From positions 1 through 64,000 of the forward strand of contig NZ_JABXKH010000164.1 of the NCBI RefSeq assembly GCF_017115105.1: DNA of 64,000 bases, given 5' to 3'. A model generated the notes under the pieces. That model searched no databases and was not told the origin of the DNA. It saw only the letters and a list, made by a program, of their open reading frames with translations. Positions 9,484 to 18,700 of the stretch are shown here, piece by piece (position 1 is the first letter of the stretch; each line of letters starts with the position of its first letter). Origin of the DNA: Nostoc sp. NMS2 (lineage in GTDB: Bacteria; Cyanobacteriota; Cyanobacteriia; Cyanobacteriales; Nostocaceae). The position numbers and the translations under genes are program-made.

Positions 9484-10701
9484 ATGAACAACAGAGCAAA
9501 CCAAAGGCATGAAGAACATCATGCAATACAATATTTCTGTATATTCAACCGAATGTTGATTTTCGTTGCAGAGATGTTTATATCATGCAGCCTTGATGCT
9601 GGAGAGTTAACCCTGCGGTTGTTGCAAAATTTCCATACCAGACTTTTCTGGCTAAGGATCGGACGCTCATCTGTGAAAACGCCAGTTGCTCCTCTACCTA
9701 AAAATGAAGCAGAAAGGCTCAAAGCATTAGCAGACTACAATATTCTGGATACTCTACCTGAACAAGCATTTGATGACCTAACTGCTCTTGCTGCCTATAT
9801 TTGTAAGACTCCAATTGCTTTAATTAGCTTAGTGGATGGCGATCGCCAATGGTTTAAATCTAACATTGGACTAAAAGCTAGAGAAACACCCAGAGAGTCG
9901 GCTTTTTGCTCCCATGCTATTCTGCAACCAGAGGATATATTAGTGATTCCCAACGCCATCAAGGACGATCGCTTTGCTAACAATCCTCTAGTCAAAGGTA
10001 ATTCTAAAATTCGTTTTTACGGTGGTGCGCCACTAGTTACGCCTAATGGTTTTCCAATAGGGACGTTGTGTGTTATGGACACCGTTCCTCGTCAGCTAAG
10101 TTACCAGCAGTTGGATGCACTGCGCCGCCTAACTCGACAAGCCATCGCTCAGATGGAACTCATTCAGGAAGTTCGCAACCGTAAACAATCAGAGATGGAA
10201 GGAAGGCAGTTATCGCTGACCGACGATCTAACAGGTTTGCATAACCGACGTGGCTTCTTCGTGATGGCTGAACAACAGTTGAAAATTGCTCACCGCATGA
10301 GATTGTTGTGCTGGGTGATCTTCATTGATTTAGATGGGCTAAAACAGGTTAACGACACCCTTGGTCATGATATGGGAGATGCCTTGATTGTTGATGCTGG
10401 TCGATTACTCAAGCAAAGTTTTCGGAAATCGGATATTGTTGCTCGCTTGGGTGGAGATGAGTTCATCGTTTTCATCTCCAGCTATTTTAAAGACGCTGAT
10501 AGCATCAAATCGTGTCTGCAAGTAAATATTACCAACTTTAATCAACAGCAAAACCGTAGTTATCAACTTTCGATGAGTATGGGAATAGAGCGTTACTCAC
10601 CAGAAAGTAATATGTCACTAGAACAACTAATTGCCAGGTCTGACGAATTAATGTACGCTCATAAGCGTCTCAAGCGGCAATCTATTCATCAACAAGAGTA
10701 G
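9484..10701 (+). CDS. GAF-GGDEF diguanylate cyclase
   Basis: This protein should make the second messenger cyclic di-GMP from GTP. It has 405 residues as drawn. A GAF domain spans about residues 85-235 and begins with the common signature EAERLKALADYNILDTLPEQAFDDL (split here as EAERLKAL...NILDTLP). A GGDEF domain follows from about 240. The catalytic GGDEF motif is intact, and an RxxD inhibitory site (RKSD) lies five residues before it, so the enzyme is probably active and product-inhibited. The start is uncertain: ATG 9484 has AGGG upstream, but the first 63 residues look unstructured, and GTG 9673 would start right before the GAF domain. Confidence 0.88.
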   Translation: MNNRANQRHEEHHAIQYFCIFNRMLIFVAEMFISCSLDAGELTLRLLQNFHTRLFWLRIGRSSVKTPVAPLPKNEAERLKALADYNILDTLPEQAFDDLTALAAYICKTPIALISLVDGDRQWFKSNIGLKARETPRESAFCSHAILQPEDILVIPNAIKDDRFANNPLVKGNSKIRFYGGAPLVTPNGFPIGTLCVMDTVPRQLSYQQLDALRRLTRQAIAQMELIQEVRNRKQSEMEGRQLSLTDDLTGLHNRRGFFVMAEQQLKIAHRMRLLCWVIFIDLDGLKQVNDTLGHDMGDALIVDAGRLLKQSFRKSDIVARLGGDEFIVFISSYFKDADSIKSCLQVNITNFNQQQNRSYQLSMSMGIERYSPESNMSLEQLIARSDELMYAHKRLKRQSIHQQE

Positions 10702-10984
10702 GGATTAGTGTTCTTTTATAATTTTTTTCATTAGAGAAAAATCCACTGATTTCGGTTGGTGAATAATCTTAATAAAAATAAGCTGTGTATCGCTGTTTAT
10801 ATATCAAAGTGCGATCGCCTAGCCATCTTTTTTGAGCAATGATGTCTAAGCATCGGCAATATTATTATAAAAAACGAAATATTTAAAATTAATTGGCTTA
10901 ACCTAACTTTTAACCAATGCTAATGTTATTCGTTTAAAAATTTTACATCTAGTCCATTGCTAACAACAAACATACGAGAAAATC

Positions 10985-11205
10985 ATGGCTGATCCATTAT
11001 TCAACCTCTCTAGTCTCAACGGCAAAAACGGCTTTGCCATCAACGGCAGTGCCAGTGACTCATCAGGCAACTCAGTCAGCAATGCTGGAGACATCAACCA
11101 TGATGGCATCGACGACCTAATTATTGGCGCACCAGGTGCCGGAAAGAGCTACGTAGTGTTTGGCAGCACCAACGCCTTTAGTACCAACGATGAATTGAGC
11201 AAACT
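10985..11205 (+). pseudogene. Truncated FG-GAP (integrin-alpha-like) repeat protein
   Basis: The start MADPLFNLSSLNGKNGF, then the calcium-binding motif DINHDGIDDLIIGAP, then SYVVFGSTNAF is the typical beginning of cyanobacterial FG-GAP beta-propeller surface proteins, which normally run for several hundred residues. Homology-like sequence stops near 11205, after the first repeat, where the next LNGxNGF unit should begin. The frame then runs into the antisense of txlA. Only a 5' fragment is left. An ATG preceded by AACATACGAGAAAATC may still allow transcription. Confidence 0.75.
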
Positions 11206-11245
11206 TTGTTGTTATACCTGCTACTTCAGTGGTTGGTTGTTTTTG

Positions 11246-11836
11246 CTAATTTACCACTTGGCTGCCATGACTGCGGGGGTCATCTTGACTAGCTGTTGGT
11301 GCGACTGGGGCTGAAAATTTGGAAACTTTGCCGCTAGCTTGAGCATAAGGAAGAGACGAACCAGTAACCAAAGCTTCTAAGTTGCTAGCCATAATTGTGC
11401 GGGGTTGGTCGCCTACCGCTTGAGCGATTGTTTCCCCTTGCTGACTCAAAAATACAAAATGGGGAATCCCATCTATCCGATATTTCAGCATTTCTGGTAG
11501 CCATTTGGTATTATCTACATTCAGCATGACAAAATTCATCTTGTCAGCATACTCTGTTTCTAGTTGAGTGATATCTGGTGCCATTTTCTGGCAGACGGTA
11601 CACCAATCAGCATAAAACTCTACTAGAGATGGTTTGCCGTTGCTGACGGCTACTTCTAGTGGTGTGGACGAATCGCTTAATTTGGCTAGGGTTGCCGAGG
11701 TTGTTTCAGTTCGCAATCCTAAGACGAGGGCAACGCTAAGAGCGATCGCTACCATTACAATTAAGAAGTTTCTCAAACGCTTTCCTAATGGAGATTCAGA
11801 CTTATCGGGGGAAGTAACAGGTGAATCAGTACTCAT
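11246..11836 (-). CDS. txlA: Thioredoxin-like protein TxlA/HCF164 type
   Basis: This is a membrane-anchored thioredoxin that acts on the lumenal/periplasmic side, in cytochrome maturation and thiol-disulfide transfer. The 196-residue product has an N-terminal transmembrane helix at about residues 22-42, then a thioredoxin fold with the active site WCTVC (about 79-83) and the cis-proline loop GIPHFVF. The C-terminal tail is proline/serine-rich. The length and anchor match the cyanobacterial TxlA / plant HCF164 family. The start is ATG 11836. The gene sits opposite the FG-GAP remnant and has no operon partner. Confidence 0.88.
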   Translation of the reverse strand: MSTDSPVTSPDKSESPLGKRLRNFLIVMVAIALSVALVLGLRTETTSATLAKLSDSSTPLEVAVSNGKPSLVEFYADWCTVCQKMAPDITQLETEYADKMNFVMLNVDNTKWLPEMLKYRIDGIPHFVFLSQQGETIAQAVGDQPRTIMASNLEALVTGSSLPYAQASGKVSKFSAPVAPTASQDDPRSHGSQVVN

Positions 11837-12242
11837 AACAGAATTATTAAAACTTATTAAGCAATTTCTTCTTTAGTCTAGCTGACTCCAGGCGCTCTTT
11901 AATACGTAATTTGATCCTCAAAATGGGTATTAAAGGCTTCAGATATACAAAGTTTTTACCTCCAGCCAGAACTGCCTCAAAACCCGTAGCTTTATACTTC
12001 ATGCAAAATAAAACAGGAGTCAGAATTCAGAATACTCTACGCCACTTGCGGGATAGAGTTTTGATTACGAAAAATATTTATTTTACTTTCGCTTAACTTC
12101 GGGCGTTAGCGTAGCGGGACGAAGTACGGTTTTAACCAATATTCATCACCCACTCGTACAGAATTCATGCTGTTAGCGGATAGCTAAGGTTTAGCCCATT
12201 CTGACTCCTGAGTTCTGAATTCTTCTTATAAAACTGCTGTAT
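11837..12242. other. Spacer with GAATTC palindromic repeat
   Basis: The spacer contains GGAGTCAGAATTCAGAA (about 12016-12032), its inverse near 12200-12224, and a block containing GCTGTTAGCGGATAGCT (about 12169-12185) that is repeated inverted near 52.48-52.51 kb. A small palindrome, CTTCGGGCGT...GGGACGAAG, lies at about 12096-12124. No gene is recognised. Confidence 0.5.
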
Positions 12243-12560
12243 TTACAGTTTATGCTGGCGTAATTGCTCTACTATATATTCTTCTAGTTCTTGTTTTTCT
12301 CTGTTACTAGCATTTCGTTGATAAGTTCTTCCTGTTTCTTGCATAAACTTACGTTTCTCGGTTGGAGAAGATTTGAGTTTACCTCCAGATGCTTGCAACT
12401 TTTGCTGTAATTCTTCCCAAGTTTTCTCGCCCACGGTTTCACCTAGTTTTACCAGTACCTTTGGTAGTAATATTTTTGCCTCTCTTTGAAAATCCTCTTC
12501 TGTCTCAAGGGAAGCTAAATCTATATTGCTGAAGTCGATATCGATTTGAAACTTACTCAT
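12243..12560 (-). CDS. Hypothetical protein, 105 residues, charged
   Basis: This is a highly charged, lysine/glutamate/glutamine-rich soluble protein with predicted helices and no signal or membrane span. Its start, MSKFQIDIDFSNIDLASLETEEDF, is acidic (quoted in part: FQIDIDFSNIDLASLE), and the C-terminus EEYIVEQLRQHKL is amphipathic. ATG 12560 is the only suitable start. The family is not recognised. The gene is single and flanked by repeat-rich spacers. Confidence 0.55.
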   Translation of the reverse strand: MSKFQIDIDFSNIDLASLETEEDFQREAKILLPKVLVKLGETVGEKTWEELQQKLQASGGKLKSSPTEKRKFMQETGRTYQRNASNREKQELEEYIVEQLRQHKL

Positions 12561-12745
12561 AGACTTGTATTTGTTCTTTTAACGATTATGACAACAATGG
12601 GAATCTGCGGAGATTACTTCCCGACCTTTTTGTTGTTAGATGATGAGTATCAGAATTGAAATATATCAAATTATCAGTCTGCAATTCACAAAAATCCTCA
12701 AAAAGCATGATTTTTTATTTGCTTAAATCATGGTTAAACCACGTC

Positions 12746-12812
12746 TATCTTGAAACCTGTAGTTCAACTCTAATGAATAAGGATTTGCCCTCATCCCCCA
12801 ACCTATCCCCCA
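12746..12812 (+). repeat. 67-bp perfect inverted repeat, left arm
   Basis: This segment is the exact reverse complement of 15097-15163. It begins TATCTTGAAACCTGTAG and ends in the C-rich tract CCTATCCCCCA. Together the arms enclose 2.3 kb carrying the aldolase and RNase T2 genes. The C-rich part belongs to the wider CCCTCATCCCC repeat family also seen at 8.05 kb. Confidence 0.9.
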
Positions 12813-13079
12813 AATATGGGATTCGGGGAGCTAGAATTTCAAAGTCCCTCTCCCAGATCTGGGAGAGGGATTTAGGGTGAGGGCGAAAACTACGGTTCTC
12901 AACTTAGATGAGGTTTACATCTCAGATAATCATTGATTTTATCAATTTTTAAAGAATGATTTAAGACTTTTCTCTCAAAATGAATATATATCTAGTTAAT
13001 GCAAGTAGAACCAGGTTACGAGTATTAAAAATGCTATCTTAAAGGCAAGGTCATTTGCTCGATTTTTGAGGAAAACACT

Positions 13080-14162
13080 ATGACTACAACGCTCATAGAG
13101 GCTAATTCTATCGAGTCATTGCTAGGTAAAGAGGCTGAAGACCTGCTTACCTACAAAGCAAAGGTTTCTCAGGATTTACTACATTTGCCGGGGCCAGACT
13201 TTGTAGATAGAATCTGGATTAACAGCGATCGCAATCCTCAAGTATTGCGTAATCTCCAGCTACTTTATTCTACTGGTCGTCTGGCAAACACAGGTTATCT
13301 CTCCATTTTACCAGTAGACCAAGGGATTGAACATTCTGCTGGTGCATCTTTTGCACCCAATCCAATTTACTTTGACCCAGAAAATATTGTCAAGCTAGCG
13401 ATCGCCGCAGGTTGCAATGCTGTTGCTACAACTTTGGGGACATTAGGTATAGTTTCGCGCAAGTATGCTCACAAAATACCTTTTATTACCAAAATCAATC
13501 ACAACGAATTGCTGACTTTCCCAAATCAATTTGACCAGGTATTGTTTGCTGATGTGGAACAAGCTTGGAATTTAGGGGCAGCCGCCGTAGGTGCGACAAT
13601 CTACTTTGGTTCAGACCAATCTACCAGACAAATCCAAGAAATCAGTAAAGCTTTTAAACGCGCCCATGAATTAGGAATGGTAACAATTCTCTGGTGCTAT
13701 CTGCGGAACAACGCTTTTAAACAAGATAAAGATTACCACCTTGCTGCTGACCTCACCGGACAGGCAAATCATTTAGGTGTGACAATTGAAGCTGATATCA
13801 TCAAACAAAAGTTACCCGAAAATAACAATGGTTATGGTGCAGTTGCTAAAGCCAGTGGTAAGAGTTACGGCAAAACAGATGAGCGCGTTTATACAGAATT
13901 GACAACCGATCACCCAATTGATTTAACTCGTTATCAAGTACTAAATTGCTACTCTGGGCGCGTGGGGTTAATTAATTCTGGTGGCGCGACTGGGAAAAAT
14001 GACTTTGCAGAAGCAATTCGCACTGCTGTAATTAACAAACGCGCTGGTGGTTCAGGATTAATTTCTGGGCGAAAGACCTTCCAACGTCCCTTTGAGGAAG
14101 GCGTAAAACTGTTTCATACCATTCAGGATGTTTATTTGTCGCCAGATGTGACGATAGCTTAG
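13080..14162 (+). CDS. fbaB: Class I fructose-bisphosphate aldolase (archaeal/DhnA type)
   Basis: This enzyme interconverts fructose-1,6-bisphosphate with dihydroxyacetone phosphate and glyceraldehyde-3-phosphate through a Schiff base, in glycolysis and the Calvin cycle. The 360-residue length fits the DhnA/FbaB type. Visible features are ILPVDQGIEHSAG near residue 80, the FITKINHNELL segment, and the late NSGGATGKNDF and GSGLISGRKTF loops that bind phosphate. ATG 13080 follows TGAGGAAAACACT, which includes a GAGGA Shine-Dalgarno. The gene is monocistronic, since a G-rich simple-repeat tract follows at 14163. It is enclosed by the 67-bp inverted repeat together with the RNase T2 gene. Confidence 0.93.
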   Translation: MTTTLIEANSIESLLGKEAEDLLTYKAKVSQDLLHLPGPDFVDRIWINSDRNPQVLRNLQLLYSTGRLANTGYLSILPVDQGIEHSAGASFAPNPIYFDPENIVKLAIAAGCNAVATTLGTLGIVSRKYAHKIPFITKINHNELLTFPNQFDQVLFADVEQAWNLGAAAVGATIYFGSDQSTRQIQEISKAFKRAHELGMVTILWCYLRNNAFKQDKDYHLAADLTGQANHLGVTIEADIIKQKLPENNNGYGAVAKASGKSYGKTDERVYTELTTDHPIDLTRYQVLNCYSGRVGLINSGGATGKNDFAEAIRTAVINKRAGGSGLISGRKTFQRPFEEGVKLFHTIQDVYLSPDVTIA

Positions 14163-14304
14163 GGAGTGGGGAATGGGGGAGGATGAGGGAGTGAGGAAGA
14201 GGCAGAGGGGCAGGGGGAAGGGTGCAGAGGAGAAAGATGTAATTTTGTATTCTCTCCCTTGCCCACTGCTCCCGTGCTTCTTCTCCATGCCCAATTCCCC
14301 ATTT

Positions 14305-14973
14305 TTATCTAACGTTTCTGACTAAAAAATCTGGTTGACCACAACTTTTTTGCGATCGCTTCAAAATCTCGGCGCTACAAATACCAGGTTCACCGTTTTT
14401 GGAATAACAAAAGAAGACTTCTTGCAAAAATCTTCCCGAACCAGAACAAAAAGGTGCTATGCCATCAGCAGTTATTTTATTATTTGCACTCACAAATGAA
14501 TTTTTAAAGTTCGCAATTGTGGTACGCAAGGGTTTATCAGGACGATTATAAGCTGTGGGAAGAGCGATCGCATCTTTTAACTTTTTACTCAATGTCAAGT
14601 ATTCCGCAGGTGTTTTCCCCGAACAAGTACCATGTTTTTCCCATTCATGATCGTAAAGTTTATTACTAGGATACAAATTGGGAAACCGCCGCTTTACTTC
14701 CGACGGTAGTTTTTGCGTGGAACAATTAGCTGGATAACCAGTTTGGTACTGTGGCCACAAACCATGTAGTACAAAACCAAGTTTCCTTCCAGAACCGCAC
14801 TGCTGCGGATCGCGACTACCATTTGCTGCACAATAATCTGGCGACCAAGAGAGTGTCAGTACATAAAAATCAAATTTACCCGGAGTACCGCGATTTTGAG
14901 CAATGGCAGCATTAGGTATAAAAAGAGCAGTAGTTAATAGAGAAGATGCGATGAAAAGTTTATTGAATCGCAT
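14305..14973 (-). CDS. Secreted ribonuclease T2 family enzyme
   Basis: This is an endoribonuclease that acts outside the cytoplasm, cutting RNA through a 2',3'-cyclic intermediate. The 222-residue product has an N-terminal signal peptide (about residues 1-25, cleaved after AIA). Both catalytic signatures are present: CAS I FVLHGLWPQY (about 68-77) and CAS II HEWEKHGTC (about 110-118), each with its histidine. Several cysteines suit the usual disulfides. ATG 14973 lies just after a run of TATATA. It converges with the aldolase gene, and a simple repeat lies between them. Confidence 0.93.
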   Translation of the reverse strand: MRFNKLFIASSLLTTALFIPNAAIAQNRGTPGKFDFYVLTLSWSPDYCAANGSRDPQQCGSGRKLGFVLHGLWPQYQTGYPANCSTQKLPSEVKRRFPNLYPSNKLYDHEWEKHGTCSGKTPAEYLTLSKKLKDAIALPTAYNRPDKPLRTTIANFKNSFVSANNKITADGIAPFCSGSGRFLQEVFFCYSKNGEPGICSAEILKRSQKSCGQPDFLVRNVR

Positions 14974-15096
14974 ATATATAAACAGTTAGTTGTCTCTAAA
15001 ATTAAAACACTAAGTAGGCTTGATATAACGTCATTTTTAATCTGGTGAGGTACGGGTATGCAAATAGACCTAACCCCTAACCCCTTCTCCCAGATA

Positions 15097-15163
15097 TGGG
15101 GGATAGGTTGGGGGATGAGGGCAAATCCTTATTCATTAGAGTTGAACTACAGGTTTCAAGATA
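15097..15163 (-). repeat. 67-bp perfect inverted repeat, right arm
   Basis: This is the exact reverse complement of 12746-12812. The sequences beyond both outer ends (12745 and 15164) and the inner ends differ, so the repeat is sharply bounded. Confidence 0.9.
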
Positions 15164-15462
15164 TACATTGAAGAATTAATTGACACCTTGGGAGAGCCAA
15201 CAATAAAGATTGGCAATTCGTCAGCGACCAACGTTTCTAATTGAACTACGTTAAATATCGTTTGTTGGTCACTTCCTCATTGCCCATAATTCATCCCACA
15301 CTGACTGAGTACAGTACAGGTGTGGGGCTTCTTCTGCTTCAAGCTAAATTTGTTTAGTAACAGCCGATGGAACATCGGCTAAATGACGACTATTGCAAAT
15401 TACCTTTCACTGTTGCCTGTCGAGCTTTTGCGATCGCTTGTCATTAATTTTACTGGGCTGTA

Positions 15463-15495
15463 AGATCCCCGACTTCTTTAAGAAGTTGAGGATCT
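15463..15495. repeat. ATCCCCGACTTCTT palindrome, copy 1
   Basis: This is a 33-bp palindrome, AGATCCCCGACTTCTT with its near-complement. Related copies lie at 30234-30266, 37091-37125 and 56015-56047. Its position in spacers, with a strong stem, suggests a mobile hairpin or MITE interior; it could also terminate transcription. Confidence 0.75.
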
Positions 15496-15633
15496 GCTCA
15501 CCCTCACCTATCATAATTAATGGGACAGACCACTAGGACAGCTTGGGATTTAAGTGGAATGCAAACACAAGAGAAAATAAAGGCAATTTAAGCGTAAGCT
15601 AAAAATAAAATACTTGGGTGCTATGTCGATTTG

Positions 15634-15744
15634 ATGCAGGTGGAATTACCTCAGCTGTACGCATATCTTCAACTAGAAGCGGGTCATGGACGGAAACGGA
15701 AATTAATGGAATTATTTAAACAACTAAATAAATACTATGATTAA
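15634..15744 (+). CDS. Possible 36-residue ORF overlapping the SNF2 start
   Basis: ATG 15634 opens a 36-codon frame. Its product is basic and leucine-rich (LYAYLQLEAGHGRKRKLMELF) and ends in TAA at 15742-15744, so it overlaps the SNF2 start codon by 8 bp. The overlap would allow translational coupling. It could also be the C-terminal remnant of an upstream gene, such as the SWIM-type partner often found next to such helicases, but no further sequence supports that. Confidence 0.3.
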   Translation: MQVELPQLYAYLQLEAGHGRKRKLMELFKQLNKYYD

Positions 15745-18700
15745 TTTGGCAACTGATACCACAAAACTGCAAACACAACTTGCTGATAAATACTTTAAGT
15801 TACATCCTTCCATACAAAAAATTATTCAGTTATTTTCGGTAATTTATGCACCGATAGACAAAAATTCATTAGTAAGTTGTCTTAGTAAAATTGACGCTTT
15901 AGATGAAAACAATAAACCTTGGGTTACTAAAACCCTCAGTTCCCAAATTGATAAATTGTTAAAAGCAGGCTTGTTAGTGCAGGAAAGTAGGCAAGGTGCT
16001 GAATGTCATCCGTTACTCACAGAAATTGCTACTCGTCATGCTGTACAAACCGGACAGTTTGAAATCCTCGTCACAGCAGTAGAGGAGAAGCTACCAATAC
16101 GTACTCACTGGAACAGAGACTCTCGGATCTTCTACAACTTACGCCAGTGTATCAGAGAAATCCGCATTGGTATTTATCGCCAAGATCCTAGTTTTATTAA
16201 TCAGCAAATTGAAGATTATCAGAAGTACAGTGATAGCGAAGAAAAAATATCAATACAAAATATCTTTGAGCAGATATGCAATAATCCATTTGATGCAGAT
16301 TGGTTTAACACCCTACCACAAGGATTATATGAAAGTGGCATATCAAGTATCCTCTTCAATTCAGCCTTAAAATTATCTGCTTCTGAAGATGCGTTGACGC
16401 TGTTGGAAGAAGAATGTTCTACACGTGGAAAACATTGCTCAGATTATCTACATCTGATTTTGACAGAACAACTGCTCTTACAAGGTTGTACCCAAGAAGC
16501 ACAAGAAAGTCTGGAGCGGATATCAAATGAATATAAACATAACGCCGCTATCTTTTGGGGTTGGTTAAGTTTTCTGCGGGGTGATAATGAACAAGCCATA
16601 AAATGTTATACAGATGCCCTAAAAGCCATAAAAAAGGCTACAAGCAAACGCCAAATGTATTTCAATACAATTGGGGGCTTATTTTTTATCCTCGCACTGT
16701 TAAAAGATGGTTCAGTGCAACGCCTCCGAGAAGCAGAAGAGTACACCAGTTTGATGTACCGTCAATCAGATCACTGGCTCAGGTTCACTTATGGCAGACT
16801 GAAAATGGTGCTGCAAGTACACCTTGGTGATATTAGCCAAAAACAATTTGTAGTTAGCGGTCATATTTCTTCTGTGGAAGAAGAAAATAGCTTACAAACA
16901 TTGTTTTGTTCACTATGCCTTTACTGGATGGACGCTGAGAGTGCTAAAAAACGCTTACCTGATTTATTAGAACCATTGTATCGGCGATCGCTCACATCCG
17001 GTTATCACTGGTTGGCAATGGAAAGTGCAGAACTCCTATCCAGACTCAAACCTAGTAGTAACTATAAACAACTTGCAGAGGCACTGCGAGAAGATAGCGA
17101 TATCCAAACCATCGTAGACTTAATTCGACCCCAAGAAGCTTGGGAAATGTGCCTCAATGCCCTGGCAAATCTCCAAAAAGAACCACAAACACCAGGAAAA
17201 CCAGAATCTGAACTGCGTTTAACATGGTTCATTACCTTCTATCCCAGCAAATGTGTCTTACAACCGCGAGAACAAAAAGTTAATGCCAAAGGGGAGTGGA
17301 GTAAAGGTCGCCCTATAGCCCTCAAGCGTCTGAACAGTGCATTATCTGAGTTTGATTACATCACCCCCCAAGATATGCGGGTATGTAGTTGTATTGAGGC
17401 ATATAGTGATGGCTATTATGGCAAAGTTGATTATACCTTCGGTGAAAAAGCCATCTCTGCTTTAATTGGCCACCCGTTGGTTTTTTGGGAAGATACACCA
17501 AATATCCGTGTAGAAATCGTCAAGGGGGAACCGGAACTACTGGTTAAAAAAGAAAAACTTGGCCGTCTCACCTTGGAATTTTCTCCCAAGTTACCAGAAT
17601 CACAGAATATTCTGCATATCAAAGAAACCCCAACCCGCATCAAAATCATTGAAATTACTGCCGAACACAGACGCATTGCGGAGATTATTGGTAAAGATAA
17701 TAAATTAAATGTACCAGCGATCGCCGAAAAACAAGTTTTGGCAGCCATTAATGCCGTCTCTGGCATCGTCACCGTCCATTCTGACATCGGTGGCGGTTCA
17801 GAAGGTGCAGAAGAAGTACCCGCCCAGACTCTACCCCATATTCACCTTTTACCTGCCAATGCCGGCTTGAAAATCAGCCTTTTGTCGCGCCCCTTTGCCC
17901 AAGGTGGCCCCTACTACCGTCCTGGTACAGGTGGTGAAACTGTAATTGCTGAGATTGCCGGTAAACGTCTCCAAACCAGACGAAATCTGTCTGAAGAGAA
18001 GCAACTGGCCAAAGACGCTGTAGCAGCTTGCGCCACTTTGACTCAAACTGAAGAACAAGATGGTGAATGGACTATAGTTGATCCAGAAAACTGTTTAGAA
18101 CTGCTGCTAGAACTGCAAGCACTGGGAAATAACGTAGTCATAGAATGGCCACAAGGAGAAAAACTGCGTATTAGCCACAATGCCGACTTGAAAGACTTTA
18201 ATTTATCAATTCAACGTCAGCAAGACTGGTTTGCAGCAACAGGGGAGTTGAAATTGAATAACGACCTAGTGCTAGATATGCAGCAACTACTAGAACTATT
18301 AGAGAAAACCCCCAGCCGTTTTATCCCCCTTGGTGATGGTCAATTTTTGGCTTTAACTCAAGCTTTTCGGAAACGCCTCGACGAATTGCGGATGTTTTCG
18401 GAAAAACATAGTAAAGGTATTCGTTTTCACCCCTTGGCAACATTAGGGTTAGAGGATTTTGTTGATGAGGTAGGTAAGGTAAAAGCAGATAAACACTGGA
18501 AAACACATATCCAGCGTCTTAAGGAGGTGCAGAACCTCCAGCCGGAACTGCCATCTACGCTTCAAGCAGAACTACGTGACTACCAGATGGAAGGTTTTTG
18601 TTGGCTGGCGCGGCTAGCACATTGGGGTGTGGGCGCTTGTTTAGCAGACCAAATGGGATTGGGTAAGACCGTGCAAGCATTGGCGGTCATTCTCAGAAAT

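Larger units (their letters stand above)
14974..15633. other. Repeat-rich spacer upstream of the SNF2 gene
   Basis: The spacer holds the right arm of the 67-bp inverted repeat, an 8-bp-stem GAA-loop hairpin AGCCGATGGAACATCGGCT (15362-15380) and the ATCCCCGACTTCTT palindrome (15463-15495). The stretch 15164-15360 matches nothing I recognise. It is locally rich in paired segments (ACCAACG with CGTTTGTTGGT), so an RNA gene cannot be excluded. Confidence 0.45.

Noticed and set aside
12656..12880. 74-codon frame on the plus strand before fbaB
   Set aside because: It runs through the 67-bp inverted repeat and C-rich repeat, with no Shine-Dalgarno and no recognisable product.
15164..15360. Possible structured RNA gene upstream of SNF2
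   Set aside because: Some complementary segments exist, but no known RNA family (6S, tmRNA, SRP, RNase P) signature could be matched, so no RNA gene is called.
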